NCBI GenBank assembly: GCA_954871525.1
Contig: OX940871.1
Location: 868,001 to 932,000, forward strand
Source of the DNA: Parietaria judaica
Taxonomy: Eukaryota > Streptophyta > Magnoliopsida > Rosales > Urticaceae
Direction: 5' to 3'
Length of the DNA: 64,000 nucleotides
Shown: one piece after another, positions 1 to 12,125 of the stretch
Layout of the letters: the number at the start of each line of letters is the position of its first letter
Position numbering within the stretch: the first letter of the stretch is position 1
Program-made: the position numbers and the translations under genes
The notes under the pieces: model-generated
Database searches by the model: none
Told to the model about the DNA's origin: nothing
The model's input: only the letters and a program-made list of their open reading frames with translations

Positions 1-1017
1 CAAAAATAATTATATTTGCACAAGAGCACCCCACCCCACCTCGCCACGTCACGTCCGGCGGCGGCGCGCGCGTGTGGTGGTGTAACATTTGTGTGAGTCC
101 TCCCCCATCCACAAAATCCTATGACCCAAAGGGCCCAAGCCCTTGTCCCTAATATTTGGTATATAAACATCACCAAACTCTTGTCATCTATCAATGTGGG
201 ACTTTTTGCTATTCAACTAATATCACACAACTTAACATACACATACACTTTCACTTAATAATTTAACTTAATATTACACACTTCAAATAATATTATACAC
301 TTAACATACATATTAACACTTCACCTAACATACATATACACTTAATATGTATATTCATTTAATATTATACACTTCAACTAATATTAATATTATAATTATA
401 CACTTAATAATTTAACATATGTTTTGTGGTATGATATTATCAAAATATTTTATAAGTTAGATGTCAAAAAGTATCGATAATCCGTCGATAATCATCGAAA
501 AGTATCGGTAATCGGTAAGCTACAGTGTTATAGGTTTTCCGTCGGTTAATCGGTAAGCTATCGATTAATCCGTCGAAAACGGTAATCGGTTTATCGGTAA
601 CATCGGTAAGTTGAACCATGGTATGAACCATGGAGATGTATTGGCAAGTATGTGAGTTTCTTCTTGTCTATGCCATGCACAATATGGCTCAAAATCAAGA
701 TATGAAGCTTCAACAATGGCTATGCTTTCACATTTGATTCCATTTTCATTCATACTTTGTTGCCTTAATTTGTGCTTCTTTTTATTATTATTGTGTTTAT
801 AGAACGAATTATAGCTTGTAAGGTTGGACGCTTGGACTAGAATGTCACAATTTTGATTGTGAGGGGTTCTTTTCTTGAGATTGCAAAATTAGAAAGATAC
901 CATTTTGGTTTAATAAGCAATATATATACAAGAGTTAATATTAGTTCTTTACGTGTGCATTGTAGTAATGTGATAAAACACCTTACCTTCTTAGATACAG
1001 AAAAATAGTTCACACAC
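1..1017. other. Gene-free 5' edge, low-complexity AT-rich DNA
   Basis: No supportable ORF. The first 80 bases are GC-rich with an ACGT-type motif cluster, and a TATATAAA-like string lies near 161, but no coding sequence follows. About 225-425 is a degenerate low-complexity stretch built from ACTTAA, ATACAC and AATATT words. About 470-612 repeats the words TCGGTAA and TCGATAA many times in both orientations, like the end of a decayed transposable element. Confidence 0.5.
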
Positions 1018-1834
1018 TGTAGCGGCCCAATTGCTTGTGTTGGATGGGGCCCAATGTCGTTTGTGACTTTTGTGAGTTTTTGGGCTTGGACTTCTGGCAC
1101 CTCAAAGTCAATCGGGTCCCTTTTTTGACACGGGACCTGATCCGGGCCCGCACGCTACCTGATTACAGGTTCGGGCACCACACTTATCAGGTCTCCACGT
1201 GGAAAAGGTCGCAGAGTTGATTTTAAGATGAACCATCGTGGATAACACCTCTGGCCTGCGTCATTAATTCAAATACGGGTCCTGCGCTCTATCCGTAAAG
1301 TCAATATATCTCCAGAACTTCCGCTCTTTTTGGATTTCTTGCTTCTGAAACCTGACAAAACAACACCCGCAATCAGGGAGAATCGGGGGTTTTATCCCCT
1401 GATTCACCTCTGACGCTCAACATTAGTCGGATGTTTGAGTAAGTATAAATTTTAGGGGGTCTATAGAGAGTTTAGAGCGGTTTCTGGGCCTTTGAATTGT
1501 CATCCACTTAAGTGAACCCGAGCTCCCCTTTTATAAGGAAATCTCGAGGATTAAAATGCAATTATCTCCTCATCCGAAAATCCCTTGATGCAATATTATA
1601 TAGTTTTTTGCATCCACGGGATGTGGCTGATCTAACTCCGCAATCGGAGTCTCAATCCGATGTCGGACGCGCCCGCACGCGTGCCCCGAAGATCGGTGAC
1701 GCACGCCCATGCGTCTGCAGGCTCCTGGCGTGCCTAATGGCTGGCTGACACGTGGCAGCTATCCTTTAGGGCCCTGAGTGGCCCACTTGTTTCGCCCCCG
1801 GTGCCCCGGACTCATCCCGGATCCGTTTTCCACA
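1018..1834. other. GC-rich island, possibly an old LTR or other transposon fragment
   Basis: The stretch is clearly richer in G and C than the DNA on either side. It starts with TGTAGCGGCCC and ends near TTTTCCACA, which would fit a TG...CA long terminal repeat, and it contains a TATAAG-like box. A matching 5-bp target duplication was not found, and no gag or pol coding is present. It could be a solo LTR, part of another element, or an unrelated GC-rich remnant. Confidence 0.3.
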
Positions 1835-2915
1835 AATTTAATATCGTTTATGGGTGTTTTGATATTTTTGGGATCATCTGGACACTTTATTTTTACAAAA
1901 CGGACTTTCAGAGAATATTTTGGGCTAAAATTGATTATAATTAATTAAAGAAAAATTCAATTAACAACTTTTCCGTAATTATACGTTCCGTAAAATACCC
2001 GTAACGTTGTATGTTTCCCAAAAATAAACATTATTTGTTTTATGAAACAAACAAAATATACCGTCTTAGTATAATGAGAGGGTTGAAATTGTCAAAAAAA
2101 AATAAGGAATCAATCAACAATATATTTAAATAAATCGAATCATATATTAAGCCGATAATTTAACTATGGAGGTTGCATGATCCATTCTTTTCATCTCGAT
2201 TCCGTATTTTTGTCCTCACCCGTTCTCAAGAAAATGACTGTTGCGTATGAAGATGACTATTATCCAAACGGAGGGAGTTTGTGAAGCGGATTGAGTCACA
2301 TCTGAATAATTTTGTCGCTTTCATATTTTATTTTAGACAATTGTCGTTTTAGTTGGTTAAAACTTAGATGCTTGTACCGCGATAATCCGTATAAATCGGT
2401 TCCCGTGATGGATTTATCGTTTAAGTTGATCAAAGAAGTCTTCCCGTCCCCACAGCAAACAAAACAGCTCAATGTTGATCCCTGATTTTCTTCTTGTATC
2501 AGATTACTTTCTTTTTTTGTATAGTTTGGCCCCTAAATATATATCTCTATCAATTTTCCCCTTCATTTTTTTTTCCATAAATAAACGAGTTCATGTTAAA
2601 AATTAACGTGTTTATGTTATTTTTAAAGGGCAAAATCGTCATATGTTCCATTAAATTGGAGTAACAATCTTCGAATTTTCGTGGATACAGACATATACAT
2701 TGCTCACAAGAAAAGATACATAAATCACAATTTATAAATTATATATATATATGTATATATTCATATATTTCTTCTGATTACAACCGTAACAAAATAATTT
2801 TTTAAATTATCACGAGAATTTCGAAAACTTCTCATCCGAACTTAAGTTATGATCAATTACACAGCTGTACACTAAATCCCGGGCTACAAAAATCGCGTCC
2901 ATCACGGCGGCGACG
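1835..2915. other. AT-rich intergenic DNA, including the 3' flank of the PPR gene
   Basis: No gene seen. The part nearest 2915 should hold the 3' UTR and poly(A) site of the minus-strand PPR gene. The string CCAAACGGAGGGAG near 2263 resembles the ends of some plant MITEs, but no partner terminus was found. Confidence 0.4.
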
Positions 2916-5866
2916 CTACAATAGGTGCATCCTTTCGACGTATGAGTGGAGCAGCCACCGGTTGAGCGGCTCGCCGCAGCCGACGAAGCAGCCCGCGTTG
3001 CCATTCTCCGTGTAGAATGGGAAGCCGAACATGCGCAGCAGCTCCTGAACGGACCGCCGCACCAGCGACGACCCCGTCACGCGGCTGCGTCTGCCCCACC
3101 CCGTAACGATGTCGATGCGCGCCGGGCCCGCGCCCGACGCCAGCAGCTCCCGCCGGAACCGTGCGAGGGTCCGCGCCAGCGCCGTCACTGCAGTGCCGTC
3201 CGACATCACGTGGAGGTTGATTAGCCAGCGGCTTGGGCCACGCGCCGTCACCGCGTCGGGGTACACGTTGCGCCGCTCCGCCGCCTCCCACACGGACCCC
3301 GCCTCCTCCTTGAGCCCCGACTTGTGGAGGAAGTCGACCACCGCATCGACAAGTCCCCTCTTTCCCTCGCGGTCCTCACTGTGCATCAGGTCGAGGAACC
3401 CAGCAACGTGGGCCTGCACGTTTTGGCCGTCAGGCCCCGCCGCGGGCAGGGTCAGGAGGAAGGCGTGCGCCGGGTGGCCGGTCGCCGCCATGAGCTTGCA
3501 GCAGAGCCCCATGTCGGTCGGGGAGCGAGCATCGGTGCAGCAGCTGAGGAGGAGCGTGTAGGTCTGCAGCGAGGGGCTGAGCCCTAGCCGGACCATGCCA
3601 CGGAGCAGTTCGTACGCCTCTGGCAAGCGGTGGACTCTCAGGAATGCACTGAGCAGCGAGTTGCAGGTTGGCACGTTTGGATGCAACCCGGCCTCGAGCA
3701 TCGCCTGGTGTACAAGCAAAAAAGAACAATTGAATTGGTATATAATTATACAATTTTTTTAGCGAAACCGCGAGCGGTACTACCGGTATACCGGCATTTA
3801 TCGATTTTGGACTAATAAACGGTGTTTACCAGTTTTAATAAAAAGTGCCATAATCAAGTAATTATTTTCAAATTAAATTTTCACGACTTATCAGAATAAA
3901 CTTTTCAAAACATAGTAAATTTTCGAATCAAATCATAAAACTTTTATCCAAAACATATGGAATTGTTAAAACCGATAGATGAATACAGGTTCTCAGTTTT
4001 TTCTACCGCAAATAATCATTAAAAGTTTTACATTTAATGATAAACTAATTATAATAACTAACAAGTAATATTTGACTTTGTAATTACCTGGTACCACTCG
4101 CGAGCCTTGTCGATGTTGCCGGACTTGCCCCACAGGTCGACCAAGAGCCCGTAAACCGGCTCGTCAGGGACCCAGTTCTCACGCTGCATCTCGGAAAAAA
4201 CTGCCTCGGCTTCTTCGAGGAGGCCGCAGTGCCCAAGTACCTCCATGACTATACTATACGTCACTTTGTCGGGATAAAACCCGGCATTCTGCATCTCGCG
4301 ATAGAGGTCTAGCGCTATCTCGTAGTTCCGCGCCTTGGCCTGCAAAGCCAGCATGATATTGTACGTGACGAGGCTCGGCACGCAGCCCTCGCCGACCATC
4401 TTGTGGAACAGGTCGTGTGCCGCCGCCAGGTGTCCGGCCTTCCCGAGGCAATTGATCATCACGCTGTACGTGAACGTGTCGGGGGAAAGCCCCGCGTGCT
4501 GCATTCGGTCATAGAGAGCGAGCGCTGCGTCGAGGTACCCGCTCTTTGCGTGGATGTCGATGAGCGTGCAGTACGTGACGCGGTCGGGCTCACATCCGGA
4601 GGCTTGCATTTTCTCGAACACGATCATCGCCTCTCTCAAATAGTTAGCGCGGCCATAGCTGTGGATCAGGCGGTTGTACGTGACGACGTTCGGTCGGCAG
4701 CCATCGTCACTCATCTCCCGGAGCAGCGCATCAATAGCTCCGAACTGCCGAGCCCGTCCGAGGATCCCGACTGTCGTGGTGTAGGTGTGGCCATCATGTC
4801 GAAATCCCGGTTTCCGTTTAAGCCAATGGAAGAATCCGAGCGCCACGCTGTGATCCTGAATCTGCTTCAGGATCTGGTTTGCTTGGTAGGCGTCCATGGA
4901 AAAGGTGAGATTATTGAGTGCCTCTTCAGCTGCTCGCCCCCACTTTTGGCCTTGTAAAAGGCGTGACACCCTTTCGACGACGCTCCCGTTGTTTGCGGAA
5001 TTTCGTCCGCGGGCTGGAATTTCGTGTGCCGGCTGGAATTTCATATCTCTCGGCGGTCGGACAAAACCTTTACTGTAACTAGCATGCCCCAAAAGGTGGG
5101 ATTCTGAAGCCTGACTCACTCCATTGGAAGTGCTAAAATCGGGTTTGAGACCGTTCGTGGGAGCTCTCGTCCTCTGCTGCGGTACAGCCCGCCTGTCCAC
5201 CGGCGCAGTCTGCGCCACAAACGAGTCTTCCTTTTTTGTATGGGGACTGGCCTTATTAGAATTGACTTTATCGCTTTTGCTCTTCGTGGCATTGGAGCTC
5301 GACCGGGCAGATGCCTCAGAGGACGCCCTTGATTGGATACCGGAGAAGTTGTCTCTGTTGATGCGCTTCACGTGGGACGATCTGATGCTCGATATTCTTC
5401 CAGGATCGACCATGGACGTTTTTCCAGAGTTGAGGATTCCAAGCCCATCCGACAGTGGAAACTGGTGATGCACCATTTCGGACAAAAAATTCACCGCCGC
5501 GACGCCAGCTTTGACGAACTGATGCACTGTCTCCTTTTCCCCTGCGTCGACCGCAACGCCGGAGTAGCTCACGGGGTGCGACCTGGCCAGAATCCGCGGC
5601 GCGATCATGGCTGGGCTCAGCGGATTCGGCTGGCCGATCACTTTCGACGCATCGCCCGAGACAAAAGCTCCCGCCCTCGCCGAATTCCCCTCCGGTCTCT
5701 GAGCAAATGCAGCTCCGTTCCTAAGGCTCTGCCTCTTCGAGACGCAGGCTTCGTCTTCGGGGCAGGTGCACGAGCTCCCGTCCGAGGCGTTATTGCACCG
5801 CGTCCCGCTGAGAAAGAAAGACCTCGCTCCATTCGACAGCGTCCCGATCGGCTTCCCTCTCAACAT
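2916..5866 (-). CDS. Pentatricopeptide repeat protein with C-terminal SMR domain
   Basis: There are two coding exons, 4088-5866 and 2916-3704, joined over a 383-bp intron with a GTAATT donor and a CAG acceptor. They give about 855 residues. The N-terminal ~340 residues are low-complexity and Ser-rich, as in organelle-targeted PPR proteins. From about residue 360 to 670 there are eight or so 35-residue PPR motifs of the VTYN...G..P type. Residues ~755-840 form an SMR-like domain with LHVMS and TGWGRRSR. The start and C-terminus (ERMHLL) agree with my memory of the Arabidopsis At1g18900/At1g74750 pair. PPR proteins bind organellar RNA; the exact target here is unknown. The gene is divergent from the CPK gene 11.7 kb away, and that pairing is conserved in Arabidopsis. 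No frameshift or premature stop was seen. The start is the first ATG of the long ORF and the length fits the family. Confidence 0.93.
3705..4087 (-). other. Intron of the PPR-SMR gene
   Basis: AT-rich intron that splits the codon run WYQ/AML between PPR motifs. Near 3765-3800 (plus strand) it holds short palindromic words such as CCGGTATACCGG. No independent gene is visible. Confidence 0.85.
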
Positions 5867-6158
5867 TATCTGCAGAGTTCATCGAGAACCTTCAGTACCA
5901 ATCGCAAGAACACTTCCTCAATCATCAAAACCGAAAACCTAATCAAACCTCGCTCCTGGTCAACCATTTCCTCACCAAAACTCCAAATCATCACACACAT
6001 ACATTTCAAACACAGAAGGACGATCACAATCGACCATTGCAGCTGCAAGAACGCGCGTATACACAATACACCAAGCTCGAGACTCTCATAACGAAATCAC
6101 ACTATCTCGAAACCGAACCAAGAAACATTCAAAAACGAAGCAAGAACTCAGAAACAAA

Positions 6159-6191
<33 letters not shown>

Positions 6192-6420
6192 CAATACCGG
6201 CTTCAGAGTGATCGTTCGGAGAGAGAGAGGTCTGGTTTTAGCAGCCGCCGAAGGAGGAGAGAGAGAGAGACATGGAAGGAAGCTGAGAGAGAGAAAGGTC
6301 TGTCTGTCACACTGAATAAGCTAAAAAAGCCCCTCCATTTTGCGATTCATTTTGCCCTATTTCTCGCCCGCTCGAATTCTGCCACGTGTCCACTTTCACG
6401 GTTTTTGCGTGACAGACTAG
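5867..6420 (-). promoter_or_regulatory. Probable 5' UTR and promoter of the PPR gene
   Basis: This is the sequence just upstream of the minus-strand ATG at 5866. It contains an (ACATAT) microsatellite at 6160-6191, GA-rich runs near 6218 and 6258 and a G-box CACGTG at 6383-6388 inside GCCACGTGTC. The transcription start cannot be fixed from sequence alone. Confidence 0.45.
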
Positions 6421-9350
6421 ATATTTTGAAATTTCATTTTCGGGGTATATAATTATATATCATTTTTGTTTTTCTAAAAGAATATTGACGGCATAATAGT
6501 CTAAGTTCACTAATATATTTTTAAAGAAATTAACAATAATAATTGGGGGTGTATAAAACCGATAACATTATTTTTCGCCACCGAAGATTTTAGTTTTTAT
6601 GAAAATTAAAAAAAAAAGTTAACATGCTTACTCTTGTTTGCTAAATGATATATATTTGGTAATTTAAACTTAAATAATGAGATTTTCCAACAAGAAAAAA
6701 TGGTGTACTAAGAAATAAAATATTTTAAAAATAAATGTTGCATGTTTGTTGTGATGCTTCAAATATAAAATAAAAAAGATTGTACAAAAATTCAATTGGA
6801 CAAAGATTCCATTTTTTATTTATATATTACCTTTTATTTCAATATTGACTGTTGACCTTCACATCTGTATATAACTACATATAACTTAATAAATTTTATT
6901 TATTTATCAACTAATTTGTTTGGCTTTAAATTTCAATAACGTGTCTTCTAGACGTAAGTCAAATGTAAAAATAAAAGGTCAACGGGTTTTTTTTTATCAT
7001 TATCATCATCACGAACTGATTAGTAGTAGTCAACGGTCAAGATATTTGGGGTGCACGATAGATATTGTGAGCGAGACTTACAGTAGTATTGTCTCACGGT
7101 GTCGACGTGGACTAAGTGAGCACCAAGATATGGAATATTCTTCGAAATTTATATAAAAATTAAATAAAATATTGAATTGTCAACTTTCTTGCTGCTCAAG
7201 CCAATTTTTAAATTTATTATTTTAAACTATTATTATTAAACTACCAAATTAATTACTTTTTCTTTCTTCCTTTGGGGTACAAAGTCTATTTTTGCCTTTG
7301 ATTCCTTTTTTTCTTTTACTTTTATTATAGTATATCAAGAGCATCGATTCCTTTTTGTGTTTTTTTTTTTTAATGTGAGTAATTGATACAAATACATTTT
7401 TTTGCGTTGCAAAAAAATCACGTTTTTCCGTTAATTCTTTGCGATGCCCGGTAACTCATTTCAACATTTTTTTGTAGTCCTATATAGCTTCGTGATAAGA
7501 AAATTGCTAATTGTAGTTTTGTAAGGGCACACGTAATTACTCGAGAAAGGCGACTTTTTAAAAATATAATTTATATATGTTCAAACAAACCAACCTATAT
7601 TTTACTTGATGCCGGAGTCTCGTTTATGACAGGATAATATGTTCTAGATGCGTAATCTACACATGTTTCGCTACCTTTTATATTTACACGGATAAGATAA
7701 TATATTTTTTTCATTCGCCGGAAATCGGAATGGTCAAAGAATATAATGATTCCATCTCCCAATCCCAACTACACGGACCACCGAGATTGTCGTTTGAGAA
7801 CGCTTCTAAGACGTCTTCTCGATATGGCTCTCACAGAAAGCTTCTTGAGAGCTCTTCTTTATTTAATATCAGACGAGCAATAACCGGTTAATCAGAAGTA
7901 TTAGAGTATTTAAAAAAAAAAGTTCAATTGGTAAATTATATACTCTTAAAGACTTAAACAATTGATCAAGTCATAACCCATATTATTATCGAAATATAAT
8001 AACAAAATTACAAACATATATAAAATAATAAACACATCCTATTAAGATCAAGACTTCATGCAAGTATCCCTAAAAAAAAGACTTCATGCAAGTAGTTAAA
8101 TTAAATATATACAACTCTAACTATACTATATTTTTGTTCAATTTTAAAAATATAGGTGAAATTAGTTAGTAGATGATATAATTATATCTTTAGGGGAAAA
8201 AATACTAAGTGTCTTTCTTGATTTTATTGTAAATTAAATTGCATGTTGGTCCTTGAGTATTGGATTCTGGTTCTTGGACAAGGCCCAAACCAACAACATA
8301 GTTTTTAATGTAGAGAATCCAATGTTTTTATTATGGCCCAAATTTATTTATTTTTCTTCTAAATTATTTTAGCTAAGTTTTTAATGTTGAGAATCCAATG
8401 TTTTTAATGTAAGAGTACGATTCGGAACTAGTATTCCGTATTTTTCAATACCGTTTTCTTTTTTTACCTTGAAGCTCCAAATTACCTTTACTATACTAAA
8501 CTTATACTTTCTATAATTTTAATATTTTTCTTTTCATTTTTTAAAGTGTAGAAAGATAGATCAGAGAAGGTGAAATGAGAATGGAGTAAACTTTGATGAT
8601 TATTCTTAATTCATCTTTAAAAAGCATTTGGAATACTTCTTTTCCTCAAAGAAAAGATGAGCTGTGAATGATAAGCTTAGCACATGCTCTCTTCCCAACC
8701 CATAACCAAAAATCATCACATTGTCAACTTCTATTTATTATATATATATATATACAAACTTTTGCTTTGTGAATATAAATATAGAAAGAAAACCAAAATT
8801 TCGGTTTCTCATTTCGTAAAATAAGATAAAAAATCGGTTGTGAAAAACAAATTCCGGAATTTCATATTAGTAGGAGATTCGTGTCAATCCAAATTTTTAC
8901 ACGTGAATGTTGTAAATGTAAGAGGAGCCAAAACTTTGGTTGACATTTTCTTGTCTCAAATATAAAATCGTAATCAGTTATTATCAGAAACTATATAATT
9001 AACGGGATGACTCGTGTCGTATCTTCTTATAAGAAACTATATCATTTTCCGACATGAACTTCTTAATTATTTTAATCGTTTCAAGAATTATTTATTACAT
9101 CCCTTCATTTATTCTATCATGCATGTAATCTACACGACGAGAAATGACTGGCCTACAACAAAGACGGAATAGCCAAACATTATAATATATAGTTTTTTTT
9201 CTTCTTATTATTAATATGTTTAGTTTCATAAAAGCTGGATGGTGTAAAGTTGGTTACGTGAACATGGCTATTCCATCATTAAAACCATTGAACCTTTTTC
9301 ATTACTTTCTTCTTGCTTACTTATATAGTCATTCCCTTATATAGAGGTAA

Positions 9351-9352
<2 letters not shown>
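6421..9352. other. AT-rich intergenic DNA without a recognisable gene
   Basis: Only short, AT-driven ORFs are present. Small local duplications are visible, for example the phrase GACTTCATGCAAGTA twice at about 8050-8094, and AGAATCCAATGTTTTTA twice at about 8305-8405. A slightly GC-richer patch lies at 7740-7860 but encodes nothing I recognise. Confidence 0.5.

Positions 9353-9389
<37 letters not shown>
9353..9389. repeat. (AT)n microsatellite
   Basis: Uninterrupted AT dinucleotide run directly abutting the left end of the MITE at 9388. Confidence 0.95.
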
Positions 9390-9392
<3 letters not shown>

Positions 9393-9609
9393 GCGGCAAA
9401 AGTGGCCAAAGTTAGACCAAATGTGCAAATAAGTGGCCAAACCGATTTAATATCGGCATAAGTAGCCAAAGTTTACCAAATCGTGGACAGTACAAATTCC
9501 ATCCATTTCATTTCAACGCCGTTAGCCACGTCATTTCCACAAGTGTTGAGCTTTGGCCACTTATTTGCACACTCGGCCTAACTTTAGCCACTTTTGGCGC
9601 TATTATCCC
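9388..9609 (+). mobile_element. MITE copy A, ~222 bp, terminal inverted repeats ~50 bp
   Basis: The left end reads ATAATAGCGGCAAAAGTGGC and the right end is its imperfect reverse complement, so the unit can fold into one hairpin. It has no coding capacity. It lies against a TA microsatellite. A second copy in opposite orientation lies at 10945-11169. The superfamily is uncertain; a Mutator-like or Micron-like origin is possible. Confidence 0.75.
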
Positions 9610-9797
9610 TTATATTTTTGCATTCCAAAGTATTTTTAGGGTTTATCTAGATATTTTTTTTTCTTTTTCTTATCACTCTCAATTTTGAAAACATTAAAAT
9701 GTGTTATCGGTTTCACATGTAATTTACGATCATAGGATTTGACATAAAACGTCTATATACTTAATTGTTAGGGACCATTATATTTTTTAAAGGAATA

Positions 9798-10225
9798 AGT
9801 ACGAAATACCCATGTAGCCACAAGTTTTTTTTTTTTTAATTACTCATTGTGTGTATTAAAATGAACTAAAATATGTATGTTTTAATAAGTTTATACAAAA
9901 TAAAAATTTCGTTAATAATGTTGGCCTAACATTGTTAGTTAGAGTCAAGGCTAAAATCGAGACTTTGTAATATTATTTTATTGAGATGTATTTAATTGTT
10001 AGAGACCCGAAATTTTGTTTAAGGAAATACCCATTTAGCCACAAAATATTTTTTAAAAAAAATTACTCATTATGTGTATTAAAATGTACCAAAATGGGTA
10101 GTGTTTTAAAAACTTTGTAAAAAAATGATAATCTCGTTAATAATTTTGCCTAACATTGTTAGTTTAGAGCCGAGACTAAATCGAGACTTAGTAATATTAT
10201 TTTATTGAGATTAACAATTTAAATG
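9798..10225 (+). repeat. Direct repeat pair, two copies of about 200 bp
   Basis: Copy 1 is about 9798-10010 and copy 2 about 10020-10225. Both contain AAATACCCAT, ATTACTCATT, GTGTATTAAAATG and GCCTAACATTGTTAGTT in the same order, with clear divergence. The ACTCATTATGTGTATT word also occurs, reversed, in the triplicated repeat at 58446-58712, so the two belong to one dispersed family. Confidence 0.7.
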
Positions 10226-10944
10226 AAATTTTACTGGACGAAGTAGTCTTTCGGTCTATAATGCCAAGGCTTCGTGGTTAATAGTTTGGCACACCAATAT
10301 ACCATAGTTTAAAAAAAATAAAAAATTTAACAGTAGCATCAATGATTTGATATGGGTTTTGAGATTAGTGAAAGTGACTAATACCTTCTTGTTCTATTTC
10401 TTGTTCCGTAAGATGGTTTTATTTTTATTTTTTATATTTCGACCCCTAAATCATGATCATGTAATTGTACAGGGCCGAGAACCTCAAAAATTTGTTAGTA
10501 CTGTCTATCCCGTACCCTGGTGAACCAAACAGATCGTAAGTCTTCCAAGCATGGAGAGGCTAAACTAATCACTAGTAACCCCTACATTTTGCGCAAAGTT
10601 AACAAAAATGATTTTTTTTCTACGTAAATTATGCGTGGTGATTTCAAATGACTAAGTCCATAAAAACATGGTACAATAAAATTTCATAAAATTAATAATA
10701 TTAATAAAATAACATAATGGTCCCTGACAATTAAATATATAGAGGTTTTATGTCAAATCCTATGATCGTAAATTACATGTGAAACTGATAACACATTTTA
10801 ATGTTTTCAAAATTGAGAGTGATATTCAACGTTCTAAATTTAAAAAACGTAATCAGTTCTTTCGGAAATCAAGTTTTAGTCAAATCTTAAGAAAAAAAAA
10901 ATCTAGATAAACCCTAAAAATACTTTGGAACGCAAAAAAAAAAA

Positions 10945-11169
10945 GGATAATAGCGGTAAAAGTGGCTAAAGTTAGGTCGAGTATGCAAATAAGTGGCCAA
11001 AGCTCAACACTTGTGGAAATGACGTGGCTAACGGCGTTGACATGAAATAGATGTAATTTGTACTGTCCACGGTTTGGTAAACTTTTGGCTACTTATGCCG
11101 ATATTAAATCGGTTTGGCCACTTATTTGTACACTTGGCTAACTTTGACCACTTTTGCCGTTATTATCCC
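10945..11169 (-). mobile_element. MITE copy B, ~225 bp, inverted relative to copy A
   Basis: Starts GGATAATAGCGG and ends CCGTTATTATCCC, with inverted repeats of about 50 bp. Its interior matches 9388-9609 in reverse complement. A short AT-rich microsatellite follows on the right, as at copy A. Confidence 0.75.
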
Positions 11170-11272
11170 ATATATATATAAATATATATTTATGTGGGTG
11201 TATATTGAAAGAGAGAACTAATCAATGAAGATTGTGTTTGCTCGTTCATTAATTTTATCTCCCTACCCAACC

Positions 11273-11276
<4 letters not shown>

Positions 11277-11327
<51 letters not shown>

Positions 11328-11371
11328 GTACGTATTAGAAGTTGGAACAACGGCCGTGCCCGAGGGGATGT

Positions 11372-11419
<48 letters not shown>

Positions 11420-11465
11420 GTACGTATTAGAAGTTGGAACAACGGCCGTGCCCGAGGGGATGTAG
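11277..11465 (+). repeat. Perfect 92-bp tandem duplication containing (TA)n
   Basis: Two copies, 11277-11373 and 11374-11465. Each has a TA run followed by TTCGTACGTATTAGAAG, GGAACAACGGCCGTG and CCCGAGGGGATGTAG. The non-TA parts are identical, so the duplication is recent. Confidence 0.9.
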
Positions 11466-11507
11466 GCACGCACATATACTAGAAAAAATAATTCCACATT
11501 TACGGGC

Positions 11508-12122
11508 CAAACGAACTTAATTTTAGGATCCTGAAATTAGTTTAAATGATATTTTATGAGTATATTTACCTCCAAAACGCTAGATGCGCCGTACTAGAAT
11601 AGATAATAATTTATAACGTACACAAATATCTAATATACTTTTAAAAAAAATAGTTTTACAATTTTAGTAGGCGATAGGGCTGAAAATTTTGTATTTGCCC
11701 CAATTCAAGTATTTTAGTAGAATTCTAGGCATAACAAAAAAAAATGTTGGATTCTCCTTTTATTCTCTTATTTTCATAGATGAGACTCTTAACCGTGAAA
11801 GCATCGGTGGCCAGAAGCGTCATATTTGAAAAAAAAAATCATATTTGAAGGGGAAAAAACTCAATTTTAAGGTCCCGAGATTACTTTAAATTAAATTTTA
11901 TTAGTACTTTTGCCAATAAAATGCTAGAAGCGTCATATTTAAATGAGTGCCTATTTATTATACAAATATCTTATATACTTTTACATAAAAAATTAGTTTT
12001 ACAGTTTTAGTAGGCGAAAGGCGGTAGGGCTGAAAATTTGTATATGTTTCCCAGTTTTGTTCCGGTTCATGTATTTAGTAGAATTCTACCCACAACAAAC
12101 AAAATGTTGATTCTCTTATTTT
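11508..12122 (+). repeat. Diverged direct repeat of about 260 bp, offset about 342 bp
   Basis: Copy A lies at about 11508-11765 and copy B at about 11855-12122. Shared words include TTTTAGTAGGCGA, TAGGGCTGAAAATTT, TTTAGTAGAATTCTA and ATTCTCTTATTTTC. Copy B runs directly into the ABC transporter remnant, so these may be duplicated introns of that dead gene. Confidence 0.7.
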
Positions 12123-12125
12123 CTT

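Larger units (their letters stand above)
9388..11169. repeat. Large nested inverted repeat, arms of about 390-455 bp
   Basis: The left arm 9388-9781 and right arm 10715-11169 are reverse complements with high identity. One inner block reads AATTTACGATCATAGGATTT near 9720 and is found reversed near 10760. The right arm carries about 70 extra bases. Each outer end is itself a foldable MITE (9388-9609 and 10945-11169), so hairpins sit inside a larger hairpin. Between the arms lies a ~200-bp direct repeat pair. The layout suggests either one composite long-TIR element or two insertions followed by inverted duplication. Confidence 0.8.

Noticed and set aside
1018..1834. Definite solo LTR
   Set aside because: The flanking 5-mers next to the TG and CA ends do not match, so it is kept only as a possibility.
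5333..6091. 252-codon plus-strand ORF over the PPR 5' end
   Set aside because: Antisense shadow of the GC-rich PPR exon; low-complexity Arg-rich composition and no motif.
11276..11497. ORF of alternating Ile-Tyr
   Set aside because: Pure translation of a TA microsatellite; the same applies at 14305-14541, 34713-34901, 38209-38403 and 59386-59568.
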